A stretch of DNA of 8,732 nucleotides, taken from contig JADBKX010000035.1 in assembly GCA_014894735.1 (NCBI GenBank), forward strand, positions 1-8,732, written 5' to 3'. Position numbers and translations under genes: made by a program. This DNA comes from Candidatus Sediminicultor sextus. GTDB taxonomy: Bacteria > Atribacterota > Phoenicimicrobiia > Phoenicimicrobiales > Phoenicimicrobiaceae. The notes below the pieces were generated by a model. It was not told where the DNA came from. It ran no database searches and saw nothing but the letters and a program-made list of their open reading frames with translations. Positions 1-7,218 of the stretch are shown one piece after another (the stretch's first letter is position 1; every line of letters starts with the position of its first letter).

Positions 1-601
1 TCTTCAATACTTTAAGCCGGAAGAAGTCCTCCCTCTCCTTTTCCTCCAACAATTCGGTGATAAACTTCACCAGGGTTTCGTATTTGGGTATCTGAATGTT
101 CTTGAGGGCATTAGCCCTTTTCTGAGTTCTCTTTATCTCTATAGCCAGTTTATACACCGAGTCCTCTACTTCTGCCAGTTCATAGAGTAGATATTTCACT
201 TGATGGAATTTCTGTAGTGCCACATCCAGGGCCGTATTGGTATGATAAAAGCTGTAGTAAGGCTCGATCTCATGCTTTTCATACTTTATTTGAGGTATCT
301 CAACACCCATAACGCTATAGGTAAGAATAGTAAATTCAGTGGCTTGAGGTATGGACTTAGCGACTTCATAAACTTCGTTTATTCCAATGGTGATGTTGGC
401 CACAGTTAGGGCTTCATACGCATCTTTGAAGATCTCCCGCATTTTTTGCTGAATTTCCTTGGCCCTGTCCATAAACTCCATCATCTTTCTAATGAGCACA
501 TTCCTCTTTTTATCCAGAAGATCGTAACCTTTTTTGGAAAAGTCCAAGGATATCTGCGCGGCCATTAGATTGGCCTTAGTTGAAGCAATGTTTTCCTGCA
601 T
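1..601 (-). CDS. atpD: V/A-type ATPase subunit D, central rotor shaft (partial, 3' end outside window)
   Basis: Subunit D is the long coiled-coil shaft that sits inside the A3B3 head and, with F, carries rotation between the head and the membrane ring. The gene begins with ATG at 601 and stays open to the window edge, giving 200 codons with no stop. The N-terminus MQENIASTKANLMAAQ followed by KKGYDLLDKKRNVLIRKM is the family's typical opening helix. The visible end, near KEREDFFRLKVLK, matches the usual C-terminal helix. Family members run to about 200-215 residues, so probably only a few residues are missing. The start lies 6 nt after the B stop. Its ribosome binding site, AGGAAGTGA, overlaps the end of B, so coupling to B is likely. 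The symbol follows V/A-type naming (ntpD in Enterococcus) and is not the F-type beta subunit. Identification is firm; the exact C-terminus is unseen. Confidence 0.95.
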   Translation of the reverse strand, partial: MQENIASTKANLMAAQISLDFSKKGYDLLDKKRNVLIRKMMEFMDRAKEIQQKMREIFKDAYEALTVANITIGINEVYEVAKSIPQATEFTILTYSVMGVEIPQIKYEKHEIEPYYSFYHTNTALDVALQKFHQVKYLLYELAEVEDSVYKLAIEIKRTQKRANALKNIQIPKYETLVKFITELLEEKEREDFFRLKVLK

Positions 602-607
602 TAAAAA

Positions 608-1981
608 TCACTTCCTGAGGTATTTTTTCACCAGGGAAGGGTCTATTCTGGTGAGTTCCTGTTCGGGCAAAATCCTAAGAAGCTCCCACATTAGTTCCAG
701 GGTCTGATTTATATCCCGATATTCTTCAAAGTCTTGTTTTGCAAACTGCTCTTCAAACTGCCGCCCAAATTCCATATACTTACGATCTATCTCTGAAAGC
801 TCATCTTCTCCTACGATCTGAGCCAAAGCCCTTATCTCCTGGACCCTGGAGTAGGAGGAAAAAATTTGGTTTGCCACATCGGGATGGTCTTCCCGGGTGT
901 ATTCCTCGCCTATTCCATCCTTCATGAGTCGCGACAATGATGGAAGGATATTAATAGGGGGATATATTCCCATCTGATACAGTGACCTATTCAAAACTAT
1001 TTGCCCCTCAGTGATATACCCGGTCAAATCTGGTACTGGATGGGTGATGTCATCATTGGGCATGGTGAGTATGGCTATCTGGGTGATGCTTCCTTTAGAA
1101 CCCTTCAACATGCCTGCCCTTTCATAGAGGCTGGCAAGATCTGAATAAAGGTATCCCGGATATCCCTTCCTGGAGGGCACCTCTTCTCTGGCTGATGAGA
1201 TCTCCCTCAATGCCTCACAATAACTGGTTATGTCGGTCATTATCACCAGCACGTGCATGTTACATTCAAAGGCAAGATATTCGGCAGCAGTAAGTGCACA
1301 CCTGGGAGTAATGATCCTCTCCATTACCGGGTCATCGGCTAGATTTAAAAACATGACCACCCTGCTCATGACACCAGCCTCTTCAAAGACCTTTCGGAAA
1401 AAGTTAGCCTCGTCGTGCCTTATGCCCATAGCCGCAAAAACCACCACAAAACTACCGACCTCTTCACCGGAAATCCTGGCTTGTCTTACAATCTGGGCTG
1501 CTAACTGGTTGTGAGGAAGGCCATCTCCCGAAAAAATAGGCAACTTCTGACCCCTTATTAGGGTCATAAGACCATCTATAGAAGAAATCCCAGTCTGGAT
1601 ATAGTTTCTAGGGTAAAGTCTTGCTACAGGGTTCATAGGTCTGCCATTTATGTTGTAATTTTTGTTGGAATATATCTCTCCACCACCGTCTATAGGCTTT
1701 GCAGTGCTGCTAAAGACCCTGCCGAGAATTTCACTTGACATAGGTATTTCCATGGGTTTGCCGGAAAAACTCACACTGACACCATTTAAAGATATACCTG
1801 AGGTCCCCTGAAAAACCTGTATGATAACTTTTCCCCTATCAATTTGGACTACTTTGCCCATCCGGTGTTCTTTGCTAGACATCTCTATATCTACTACTTC
1901 ACCATAAACCGCATCTTTAACTTCATCCATTATTATAAGAGGACCTTCAGCTTTTTCTAACTTTAGATATCTAACTTTCAT
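608..1981 (-). CDS. atpB: V/A-type ATPase subunit B, non-catalytic nucleotide-binding head subunit
   Basis: Three copies of this 457-residue protein alternate with subunit A in the cytoplasmic head. Residues about 1-70 form the beta-barrel domain, with GTSGISLNG at 59-67. The central nucleotide domain follows and ends in a helical C-terminal domain. The region equivalent to a P-loop is degenerate (FSGDGLPHNQLAAQ, 150-163), as expected for B, which lacks a working Walker A. Other family blocks are VFAAMGIRHDEANFF (181-195), REVP-type REEVPSRKGYPGYLY (265-279), LTGYITEGQI (319-328) and PSLSRL (347-352). R351 in the last block matches the arginine that reaches into the A active site. I chose ATG at 1981 because AGAAGGTG lies 6 nt upstream; a GTG at 1990 would place the start inside that site. 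The ATG overlaps the end of A by 11 bp, which suggests coupled, near-equal synthesis. The symbol is V/A-type usage (ntpB). Confidence 0.97.
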   Translation of the reverse strand: MKVRYLKLEKAEGPLIIMDEVKDAVYGEVVDIEMSSKEHRMGKVVQIDRGKVIIQVFQGTSGISLNGVSVSFSGKPMEIPMSSEILGRVFSSTAKPIDGGGEIYSNKNYNINGRPMNPVARLYPRNYIQTGISSIDGLMTLIRGQKLPIFSGDGLPHNQLAAQIVRQARISGEEVGSFVVVFAAMGIRHDEANFFRKVFEEAGVMSRVVMFLNLADDPVMERIITPRCALTAAEYLAFECNMHVLVIMTDITSYCEALREISSAREEVPSRKGYPGYLYSDLASLYERAGMLKGSKGSITQIAILTMPNDDITHPVPDLTGYITEGQIVLNRSLYQMGIYPPINILPSLSRLMKDGIGEEYTREDHPDVANQIFSSYSRVQEIRALAQIVGEDELSEIDRKYMEFGRQFEEQFAKQDFEEYRDINQTLELMWELLRILPEQELTRIDPSLVKKYLRK

Positions 1982-3755
1982 CTGCCGCACCTTCTTTGTA
2001 CAAGCTCTCTACGCTGTCATAGTAATGATTTATCCTGTCGGTAAGCTCCTGGAAGAACCCGGATTTTGCTTCAGTTGCGTTGTTTTTCATCATGATGATA
2101 TCGGAAAAAAGTTTCTCATCTTTAACTTTGGAAAGGGGTATGCCCTTTTTTACGCAGGAATATGCCCGGTCATAAAGCTGGTCAATAACCTTGAGCATAC
2201 TATACTGACGGGAAAGAGCCACATAGAAATCCTGCGGATCATAGGCGTTTTGCTGAAGATATCCATTCTTTATGATTCTGGCTATCTCCAGTATAACCCT
2301 CTGGTCATCGGGCAGCACATCCTCTCCTACCAGTTTCACAATGTCCATCAGTTTGTTTTCTTCTTGAAGGATCCTCATCATTTTAGATCTGAGGGTCATC
2401 ATGTCTGGTGCTACATTTTCTTTGAACCAATCTTTTAGTATGGGAATATAGCTGCTGTAAGATGAAAGCCAGTTTATGGAGGGAAAATGCCTGGCATGAG
2501 CCAGCTCTCGGTCCAGTGCCAGAAAAGCCCCCACGATCCTCTTGGTAGACTTGGTAACCGGTTCTGAAAAGTCCCCACCGGCCGGAGAAACCGCTCCGAT
2601 TATGGTAATAGATCCCTCGGTACCGTTGAGGTTTTTGATATATCCTGCCCTCTCATAAAATGCTGCCAACCTTGACGCAAGATATGCGGGATAACCTTCT
2701 TCAGCGGGCATCTCCTCAAGTCTGCCGGAAATTTCTCTCAGGGCTTCAGCCCACCTGGAAGTGGAATCAGCCATAACCGCCACATTGTATCCCATATCCC
2801 TAAAGTATTCAGCTATGGTAATACCGGTATATATGGAAGCTTCCCGGGCCGCCACCGGCATATTAGAAGTATTAGCTATTAGTACTGTCCGGTCCATCAA
2901 AGGATTGTCTGTATTAGGATCTTTAAGTTTAGGAAAATCTTCCAGAACTTCGGTCATCTCGTTGCCGCGCTCACCACAACCTATATAAACGATGATGTCA
3001 GCATCACTCCACTTGGCTAACTGGTGCTGGGTGACGGTCTTGCCGGTGCCGAATCCTCCGGGGATAGCAGCAGTACCACCTTTAGCCAGGGGAAAGAAAG
3101 TGTCAATAACCCTCTGCCCGGTCACCAGTAATTCCTCTATAGGCATCCTTTGAACTATGGGTCTTGGCTGTCTTACAGGCCATTCCTGATACATTTTAAG
3201 CTCATACTTTTTACCATTTTCATCCAAAACAACCAGGGTATCCTGAAGGGTGTAAGAACCGCTTTTTACCGTACTTACTACTTTACCCTTTATCCCCGGA
3301 GGAACCATGACTCTGTGAACTATCATAGTTGTCTCCTGAATTTTCGCAAAAACCTCACCGGATTTTAAAATATCTCCCAATTTTACAAGAATCTCCACAT
3401 CCCAGGACTTTTTCTCGTCTAGGGATATAAGACCTATGCCCTCAGGGATAAATTTAAATCCCGAATCATATATCTTGGAAAGGGGCCTCTCGATGCCATC
3501 AAAGATATTGCCGATAATTCCCGGCCCCAGCTTTAATGAAAGGGGGGTTCCAGTGCCATACACCTTTTCTCCCATTCTAAGGCCTGAGGTCTCTTCGTAT
3601 ACCTGGATGGTACCCAGATCATTTTCCAGAGAAATGACCTCACCTATAAGCTTTTTTTCACCCACCATCACCATTTCGCGCACCATGAAACCTTCCATAT
3701 GGTCGGCTCTTACTACAGGACCATTGATATAGATGATATTTCCTTGTCTTGTCAT
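1971..3755 (-). CDS. atpA: V/A-type ATPase subunit A, catalytic subunit
   Basis: This 594-residue protein is the catalytic subunit, with three copies per head. Residues about 1-70 form the N-terminal barrel. About 110-190 is the 'bulge' insertion that separates V/A-type A subunits from F-type beta, and helical segments follow from about 440. The P-loop GGFGTGKT lies at 233-240 with K239 and T240 as phosphate and Mg ligands. GCGERGNEMTEV at 259-270 carries the catalytic glutamate E262. The Walker B strand VAVMAD ends at D330 and leads into STSRWAEALREISGRLEEMP. The block AEEGYPAYLASRLAAFYERA (351-370) is highly conserved. The ATG at 3755 is preceded by AAGGAG at good spacing; that site sits in the last codons of E, whose stop is 1 nt upstream. 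All catalytic residues I can check are intact. Symbol is V/A-type usage (ntpA), not F-type alpha. Confidence 0.98.
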   Translation of the reverse strand: MTRQGNIIYINGPVVRADHMEGFMVREMVMVGEKKLIGEVISLENDLGTIQVYEETSGLRMGEKVYGTGTPLSLKLGPGIIGNIFDGIERPLSKIYDSGFKFIPEGIGLISLDEKKSWDVEILVKLGDILKSGEVFAKIQETTMIVHRVMVPPGIKGKVVSTVKSGSYTLQDTLVVLDENGKKYELKMYQEWPVRQPRPIVQRMPIEELLVTGQRVIDTFFPLAKGGTAAIPGGFGTGKTVTQHQLAKWSDADIIVYIGCGERGNEMTEVLEDFPKLKDPNTDNPLMDRTVLIANTSNMPVAAREASIYTGITIAEYFRDMGYNVAVMADSTSRWAEALREISGRLEEMPAEEGYPAYLASRLAAFYERAGYIKNLNGTEGSITIIGAVSPAGGDFSEPVTKSTKRIVGAFLALDRELAHARHFPSINWLSSYSSYIPILKDWFKENVAPDMMTLRSKMMRILQEENKLMDIVKLVGEDVLPDDQRVILEIARIIKNGYLQQNAYDPQDFYVALSRQYSMLKVIDQLYDRAYSCVKKGIPLSKVKDEKLFSDIIMMKNNATEAKSGFFQELTDRINHYYDSVESLYKEGAADES

Positions 3756-3756
3756 T

Positions 3757-4383
3757 TTAACGCTCCTTATTTAACCATGAAGACAGGATTTCTCCAACCA
3801 GTTTGTTGCTCTCTTCTAGGATAGTATTTATAGTGAAATCTATCTCCAGCCGGCCATCGCCACTTTTTACAAAAACTCCGCCGATCAGGCTGTCAACGGC
3901 CTCAATTTTATAGGCAGCCTCATCTCGGAAGGACTTAATGGTGCTTAAAATAACTTTTTGGTTATTTTTAAGGTCATCCCTGCTGAAGCTAAAATTTACA
4001 AATTGATCAGCAGAAAACTTGGATAATACTTGCTTTATGGCTTCCTTTAAAAATTTCACATATTCTGCTGTACCAACAAAAGTCCTGGTTCTTTTCTTGA
4101 CCTCATCCATGATCCTATCGGCAAATTCCTGCCTCTTCTTCAGCACTGCCAGGTGCATGGCAGACCGGGTCTTTAAAATCATCTGCTGCTTTTTGGTCTC
4201 AGCATCTTTTGTGGCTCTCGCTACTACAGTCCTTTTTCTTTCTTCGTTATCCTTTATAATAGTAGTTTTCCGGCTTTCATAATCTTCCACCAGCTTTTTT
4301 TGCTTTTGCTGAAAGTCAAGTTCTATTCTCTCTATAACCACCTTCGTGAAAAGGGAAATTTTATCTTCAATAGTACTGGACAT
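3757..4383 (-). CDS. atpE: V/A-type ATPase subunit E, peripheral stalk
   Basis: Subunit E pairs with the H (G-type) subunit to form the peripheral stalks that hold the head still against rotation. The protein is 208 residues from the preferred start, close to the usual length of about 190-210. Residues about 1-100 are a charged, lysine- and glutamate-rich helix suited to a coiled coil. Residues from about 105 form the globular domain that binds the head. It contains GGVFVKSGDGRLEIDFT, the family's best signature near the C-terminus. I chose ATG at 4383 because GAGG lies 8 nt upstream. A GTG at 4392 is in frame but sits within that GAGGTG site, so a start there is unlikely. F ends 10 nt upstream and A starts 1 nt after its stop. 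The symbol is V/A-type (ntpE) and should not be confused with F-type c. Confidence 0.93.
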   Translation of the reverse strand: MSSTIEDKISLFTKVVIERIELDFQQKQKKLVEDYESRKTTIIKDNEERKRTVVARATKDAETKKQQMILKTRSAMHLAVLKKRQEFADRIMDEVKKRTRTFVGTAEYVKFLKEAIKQVLSKFSADQFVNFSFSRDDLKNNQKVILSTIKSFRDEAAYKIEAVDSLIGGVFVKSGDGRLEIDFTINTILEESNKLVGEILSSWLNKER

Positions 4384-4393
4384 ATCATTCACC

Positions 4394-4702
4394 TCAAATC
4401 TTAAGTCCTATGGATTCCCTTATATACCTGGTTAAAAAGTCGGGAGGCTGCCTTGTGCCGTGCCTGTCGGGAATCTCAACTATTATGGGAAGGCTACGTG
4501 AAAGTTTCATTTCGTTTAGTTCCAGCTGAACCCTTTCCGCTAATAGCTCGGTTATGAGTAGAATTCCTATATCCCGCTTTTCCTTTACCTTTGCCAATTC
4601 TTTCAATATGTCTTCCTTTTCGTGGACTACAACTCCTTCTACACCAGATAACCTCATGCCGGTCAAGGTATGGGTATTGTCGCTTAGTATAAAAACCTTC
4701 AT
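4394..4702 (-). CDS. atpF: V/A-type ATPase subunit F, central stalk
   Basis: Subunit F binds the D shaft in the central stalk and is known in this family to influence ATPase activity. The 102-residue product matches the usual length of about 100-110. It begins MKVFILSDNTHTLTGMRLSG, which reads as a first beta strand followed by the 'TxTGxRLxG' pattern of the family. It continues with DIGILLITELLAERV and PIIVEIPDRHG, the two most conserved later blocks of F subunits. The predicted fold is an alternating alpha/beta (Rossmann-like) domain with a C-terminal helix near FLTRYIRESIGLKI. The ATG at 4702 follows AGAGGGATCCGT, a clear ribosome binding site, 10 nt after the K stop. In Enterococcus naming this is ntpG. 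I see no truncation or unusual feature. Confidence 0.93.
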   Translation of the reverse strand: MKVFILSDNTHTLTGMRLSGVEGVVVHEKEDILKELAKVKEKRDIGILLITELLAERVQLELNEMKLSRSLPIIVEIPDRHGTRQPPDFLTRYIRESIGLKI

Positions 4703-4712
4703 ACGGATCCCT

Positions 4713-5132
4713 CTACAGTCTACCCAGTATCATGATTGAAACAATTAGCCCATATATGGCAATACCTTCGGCTAAACCCACAAATATAAGGGTTTTACCC
4801 AGAATATTCGGGTCCTCCGAAACAGCCCCCAGAGCCGAGGAGCCTACGGCACCCACTGCATAGCCTGCACCAATCGTGGCAAGTCCGGTGGAAAGTGCTG
4901 CTGCTAAAAATCCCATTCCCGATGAAGAATTTGCCGAAGATTCAGCACTGGCGATATCCGGTATCAAGAAAAACAGGAAAACCGCTACCAGTGCGACATA
5001 AGTCAATACACCGGCTTTTACTAATTTTCTAATTCTTTTTAGATTAGCTTTATCTTTCTTTAAATAAATATAGAACCCTGCTGCCACAGTCAATCCTGAT
5101 ATGGCCATGGCGATAAACAATACTGCAAACAT
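4713..5132 (-). CDS. atpK: V/A-type ATPase subunit K, proteolipid of the c-ring with N-terminal two-helix extension
   Basis: Subunit K forms the rotating membrane ring that carries the coupling ion. From the chosen start it has 139 residues and four hydrophobic segments: about 2-24, 40-60, 74-102 and 112-136. The last two are the c-type hairpin, with small-residue packing (GLATIGAGYAVGAVGSSA), a polar loop SEDPN and the ion-site carboxylate E122 in GLAEGIAIYGL. The end, MILGRL, resembles the Thermus proteolipid. The first two helices are linked by a basic loop (KKDK, KRIRK), so by the positive-inside rule the polar SEDPN loop faces the cytoplasm, as needed to bind subunit C. The second helix ends IASAES, resembling a signal-peptidase site. 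Start choice is uncertain. ATG at 5132 has GGGGG 8 nt upstream; ATG at 5147 adds five residues; TTG at 5189 would overlap the I gene. Identity is firm, the exact start is not. Confidence 0.92.
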   Translation of the reverse strand: MFAVLFIAMAISGLTVAAGFYIYLKKDKANLKRIRKLVKAGVLTYVALVAVFLFFLIPDIASAESSANSSSGMGFLAAALSTGLATIGAGYAVGAVGSSALGAVSEDPNILGKTLIFVGLAEGIAIYGLIVSIMILGRL

Positions 5133-5154
5133 TCTTAAAACCCCCATTTCAAAT

Positions 5155-7200
5155 TTATAATATTGTAAAGTTATATTTCGCAATACCAAGGGGAAGACCC
5201 CTTTTATGATATAAACTTATTCTCTTACCGACAGATGATATACCTTTTATTTTTACCGGGTCATATTCTATACCATCTCCCCGGTAATATTTGGTAAAGA
5301 GTTCGTAATATTCCAGCCTCAAAGCCTGAATAAATACTATAAGGCCTTCTAAAGTGATAATTACTATATTCCCCAATACTAATACTGCCAGATTTCCCCA
5401 TGAGGTGTTCATCATCCTGGCTAAGGTGACAAAGGCTATATAAAGTCCCACATGGTTTAAGGCGAAAGCTCCCACCCTTAAAAAGGATATAGTATTGGAA
5501 AGCATGGAAAGAAGAGTCTCTATTACTCCAAACCCCTCTTCTATATAATAATTAGCCGGAGATTCTCTGTAGAGCTTATCGGCATGGGTTAGCTTGTTAG
5601 ATAGAGGCTGTTTAAATACCATCAAAAGAAGAAGACCAGCCATAATATAAACCAGTGCCGGCAATATATTACTGTGGGTAACGACAACCCGAAATATTGT
5701 ATACAATAATATTAGGTAAAAGGCAAGTCCTACTGCACCATTTCTGCCGAAAAGACCTTCTTCCAGGTTTTTTTCGAGGCTGGAATTTATTATGTTATAT
5801 ATATAACTACTTAAGATAAGTACTATACCAAAAACCACTGCCGCCACCAGCATGACATTGATGTTTGCCATAGGCCTGATAATGAGCGGTGATAGGATTT
5901 CCTCGGAGCCGAAAACACTGCCGTAAATGAAACCAAAAACGGTAGAACTTAAACCTATCCTGCTCAAAATCCCACCCAGGCTAGTCCTTTTCCATACAAG
6001 TTCTAAAATAAGACCGCTAAAAAGCAGTATAAGCCCCTGTCCCACATCACCGAACATCGCCCCAAAGAGAAGCATATAGGTCAAACCGAAAAAGGCCGTA
6101 GGGTCTTTTTCGCGGTAAGCCGGGGTGCCATACATTTTCACCAATGTTTCAAAAGGTCTAAATAGTTTTATATTACTAAGTTTTGTGGGCGTGGTTATGC
6201 CCGAACCAGGTTTATTGACATCATCCACCAAAATGATAACTTTATCCCCGAACTGGCTTTCCAGTTCACTTTTCAGCTTGGAGACACTGCTGACAGGTAC
6301 GAAACCAAACATAAAAAATAATTTATCACCCATGGCAATCTCTGATTTGAGTTCTTCGATTTTTTTCTCCATTTCCAGCCTGGAATAACCTTTTTTAAAT
6401 TCTTTAATGTATTTTACCCTATAATCTTCCAGGGATTTTTTAAGGGATTCTATAACCTTTTGATCCTCACCTATATTTGCGGTAAGCTCCTCCGTAACTT
6501 TTGCGGCAGTGCCACTAAATTCTCTAGGTATGGCCAGAATAGTATAATTAAGAGAACTAAAAATCTTCTCCAGAGTTTCCTCCAGGTTTACTGGAGTTAT
6601 GGAAGCCACTATAACATATTTGCCTTCTACCGCCACCTTTAATACTACTGCTGGTATGTTCTCGTAATTCTTCTTGAGCTTATCGTAATTTTCTCTGGAA
6701 ATCCTTATAAGTCTGAATACAAGGTATTTCATATCAATAAACCGGCTTATATCTAAACTAAACCTGGACAGATATTTAAGGTTATTAATGTACTCTCTTT
6801 TTTTATCGATTAAGCGCGACTTTTCTTCTATCTCATCGGCAGTGGAACGAACCTTAGCGTAGATGTCCGAAAATTGCTTCATAAAGTCATCATAGTCATA
6901 ATCCTGACCTAAAAATTCCATTCTTAATTGCGGCTTTATACTAAAAAGATTTAGTAATAATTTTACCACTTCTTCGTCTTTAGTAAAATCCCGTTTTGAA
7001 GAATAGGGCCTTAGGAAAGGTTCTTCTTCTAAGGCTTCTATGTTTTCCTCACTGGGAGACAGGAAAAAATCAATGGAATTAACTCTGACCAGAGCGTTTA
7101 TCATGTGCATACTTCCGTTTAAAGTAACCAAACGTAAAACCCTGTTTAAAAGATCATTTTTACCTATAACTCCCATAATTTTCATTTTTTCTACACTCAT
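5155..7200 (-). CDS. atpI: V/A-type ATPase subunit I (a-subunit), membrane stator and ion half-channels
   Basis: This 681-residue protein is the 'a/116-kDa' subunit. Its N-terminal half (about 1-360) is a cytoplasmic arm with long charged coiled coils at about 115-180 and 240-290, and it binds the E/H stalks. The C-terminal half is membrane-bound with about seven to eight hydrophobic segments between 370 and 628. FFGLTYMLLFGAMFGDVGQG at 370-389 is the conserved entry to the membrane domain. SNTISFLRVGAFALNHVG at 568-585 contains R575, the essential arginine facing the K glutamate. EGLIVFIQALRLEYYELF at 618-635 contains the second conserved arginine, R628. The ATG at 7200 follows AAGGAG at ideal spacing, 18 nt after the C stop. 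A basic tail of about 35 residues after DPVK (647-650) makes it slightly longer than many homologues. Known as ntpI in Enterococcus. Confidence 0.96.
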   Translation of the reverse strand: MSVEKMKIMGVIGKNDLLNRVLRLVTLNGSMHMINALVRVNSIDFFLSPSEENIEALEEEPFLRPYSSKRDFTKDEEVVKLLLNLFSIKPQLRMEFLGQDYDYDDFMKQFSDIYAKVRSTADEIEEKSRLIDKKREYINNLKYLSRFSLDISRFIDMKYLVFRLIRISRENYDKLKKNYENIPAVVLKVAVEGKYVIVASITPVNLEETLEKIFSSLNYTILAIPREFSGTAAKVTEELTANIGEDQKVIESLKKSLEDYRVKYIKEFKKGYSRLEMEKKIEELKSEIAMGDKLFFMFGFVPVSSVSKLKSELESQFGDKVIILVDDVNKPGSGITTPTKLSNIKLFRPFETLVKMYGTPAYREKDPTAFFGLTYMLLFGAMFGDVGQGLILLFSGLILELVWKRTSLGGILSRIGLSSTVFGFIYGSVFGSEEILSPLIIRPMANINVMLVAAVVFGIVLILSSYIYNIINSSLEKNLEEGLFGRNGAVGLAFYLILLYTIFRVVVTHSNILPALVYIMAGLLLLMVFKQPLSNKLTHADKLYRESPANYYIEEGFGVIETLLSMLSNTISFLRVGAFALNHVGLYIAFVTLARMMNTSWGNLAVLVLGNIVIITLEGLIVFIQALRLEYYELFTKYYRGDGIEYDPVKIKGISSVGKRISLYHKRGLPLGIAKYNFTIL
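5188..5203 (-). other. Perfect 6-bp hairpin in the end of subunit I, just before subunit K
   Basis: The transcript contains AAGGGG (5203-5198), loop UCUU, and CCCCUU (5193-5188), a perfect six-pair stem with a tetraloop. It lies within the last codons of I, about 40-55 nt before the two candidate K starts. It is not followed by a U-tract, so it is unlikely to be a terminator. It could act as an mRNA stability or processing element; no direct evidence shows this. Confidence 0.35.
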
Positions 7201-7218
7201 AAAAATATCTCCTTGAAC

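Noticed and set aside
1..601. Subunit D as a truncated pseudogene
   Set aside because: The frame is open to the window edge and its last visible residues match the expected C-terminal helix, so the cut is simply the window boundary.
1530..1580. Subunit B lacks a proper Walker A P-loop
   Set aside because: This is normal: V/A-type B subunits are non-catalytic and carry the SGSGLPHNxLAAQ-like block instead.
5188..5203. Hairpin before K as an internal terminator
   Set aside because: No U-tract follows and it lies inside the I coding sequence of a continuous operon.
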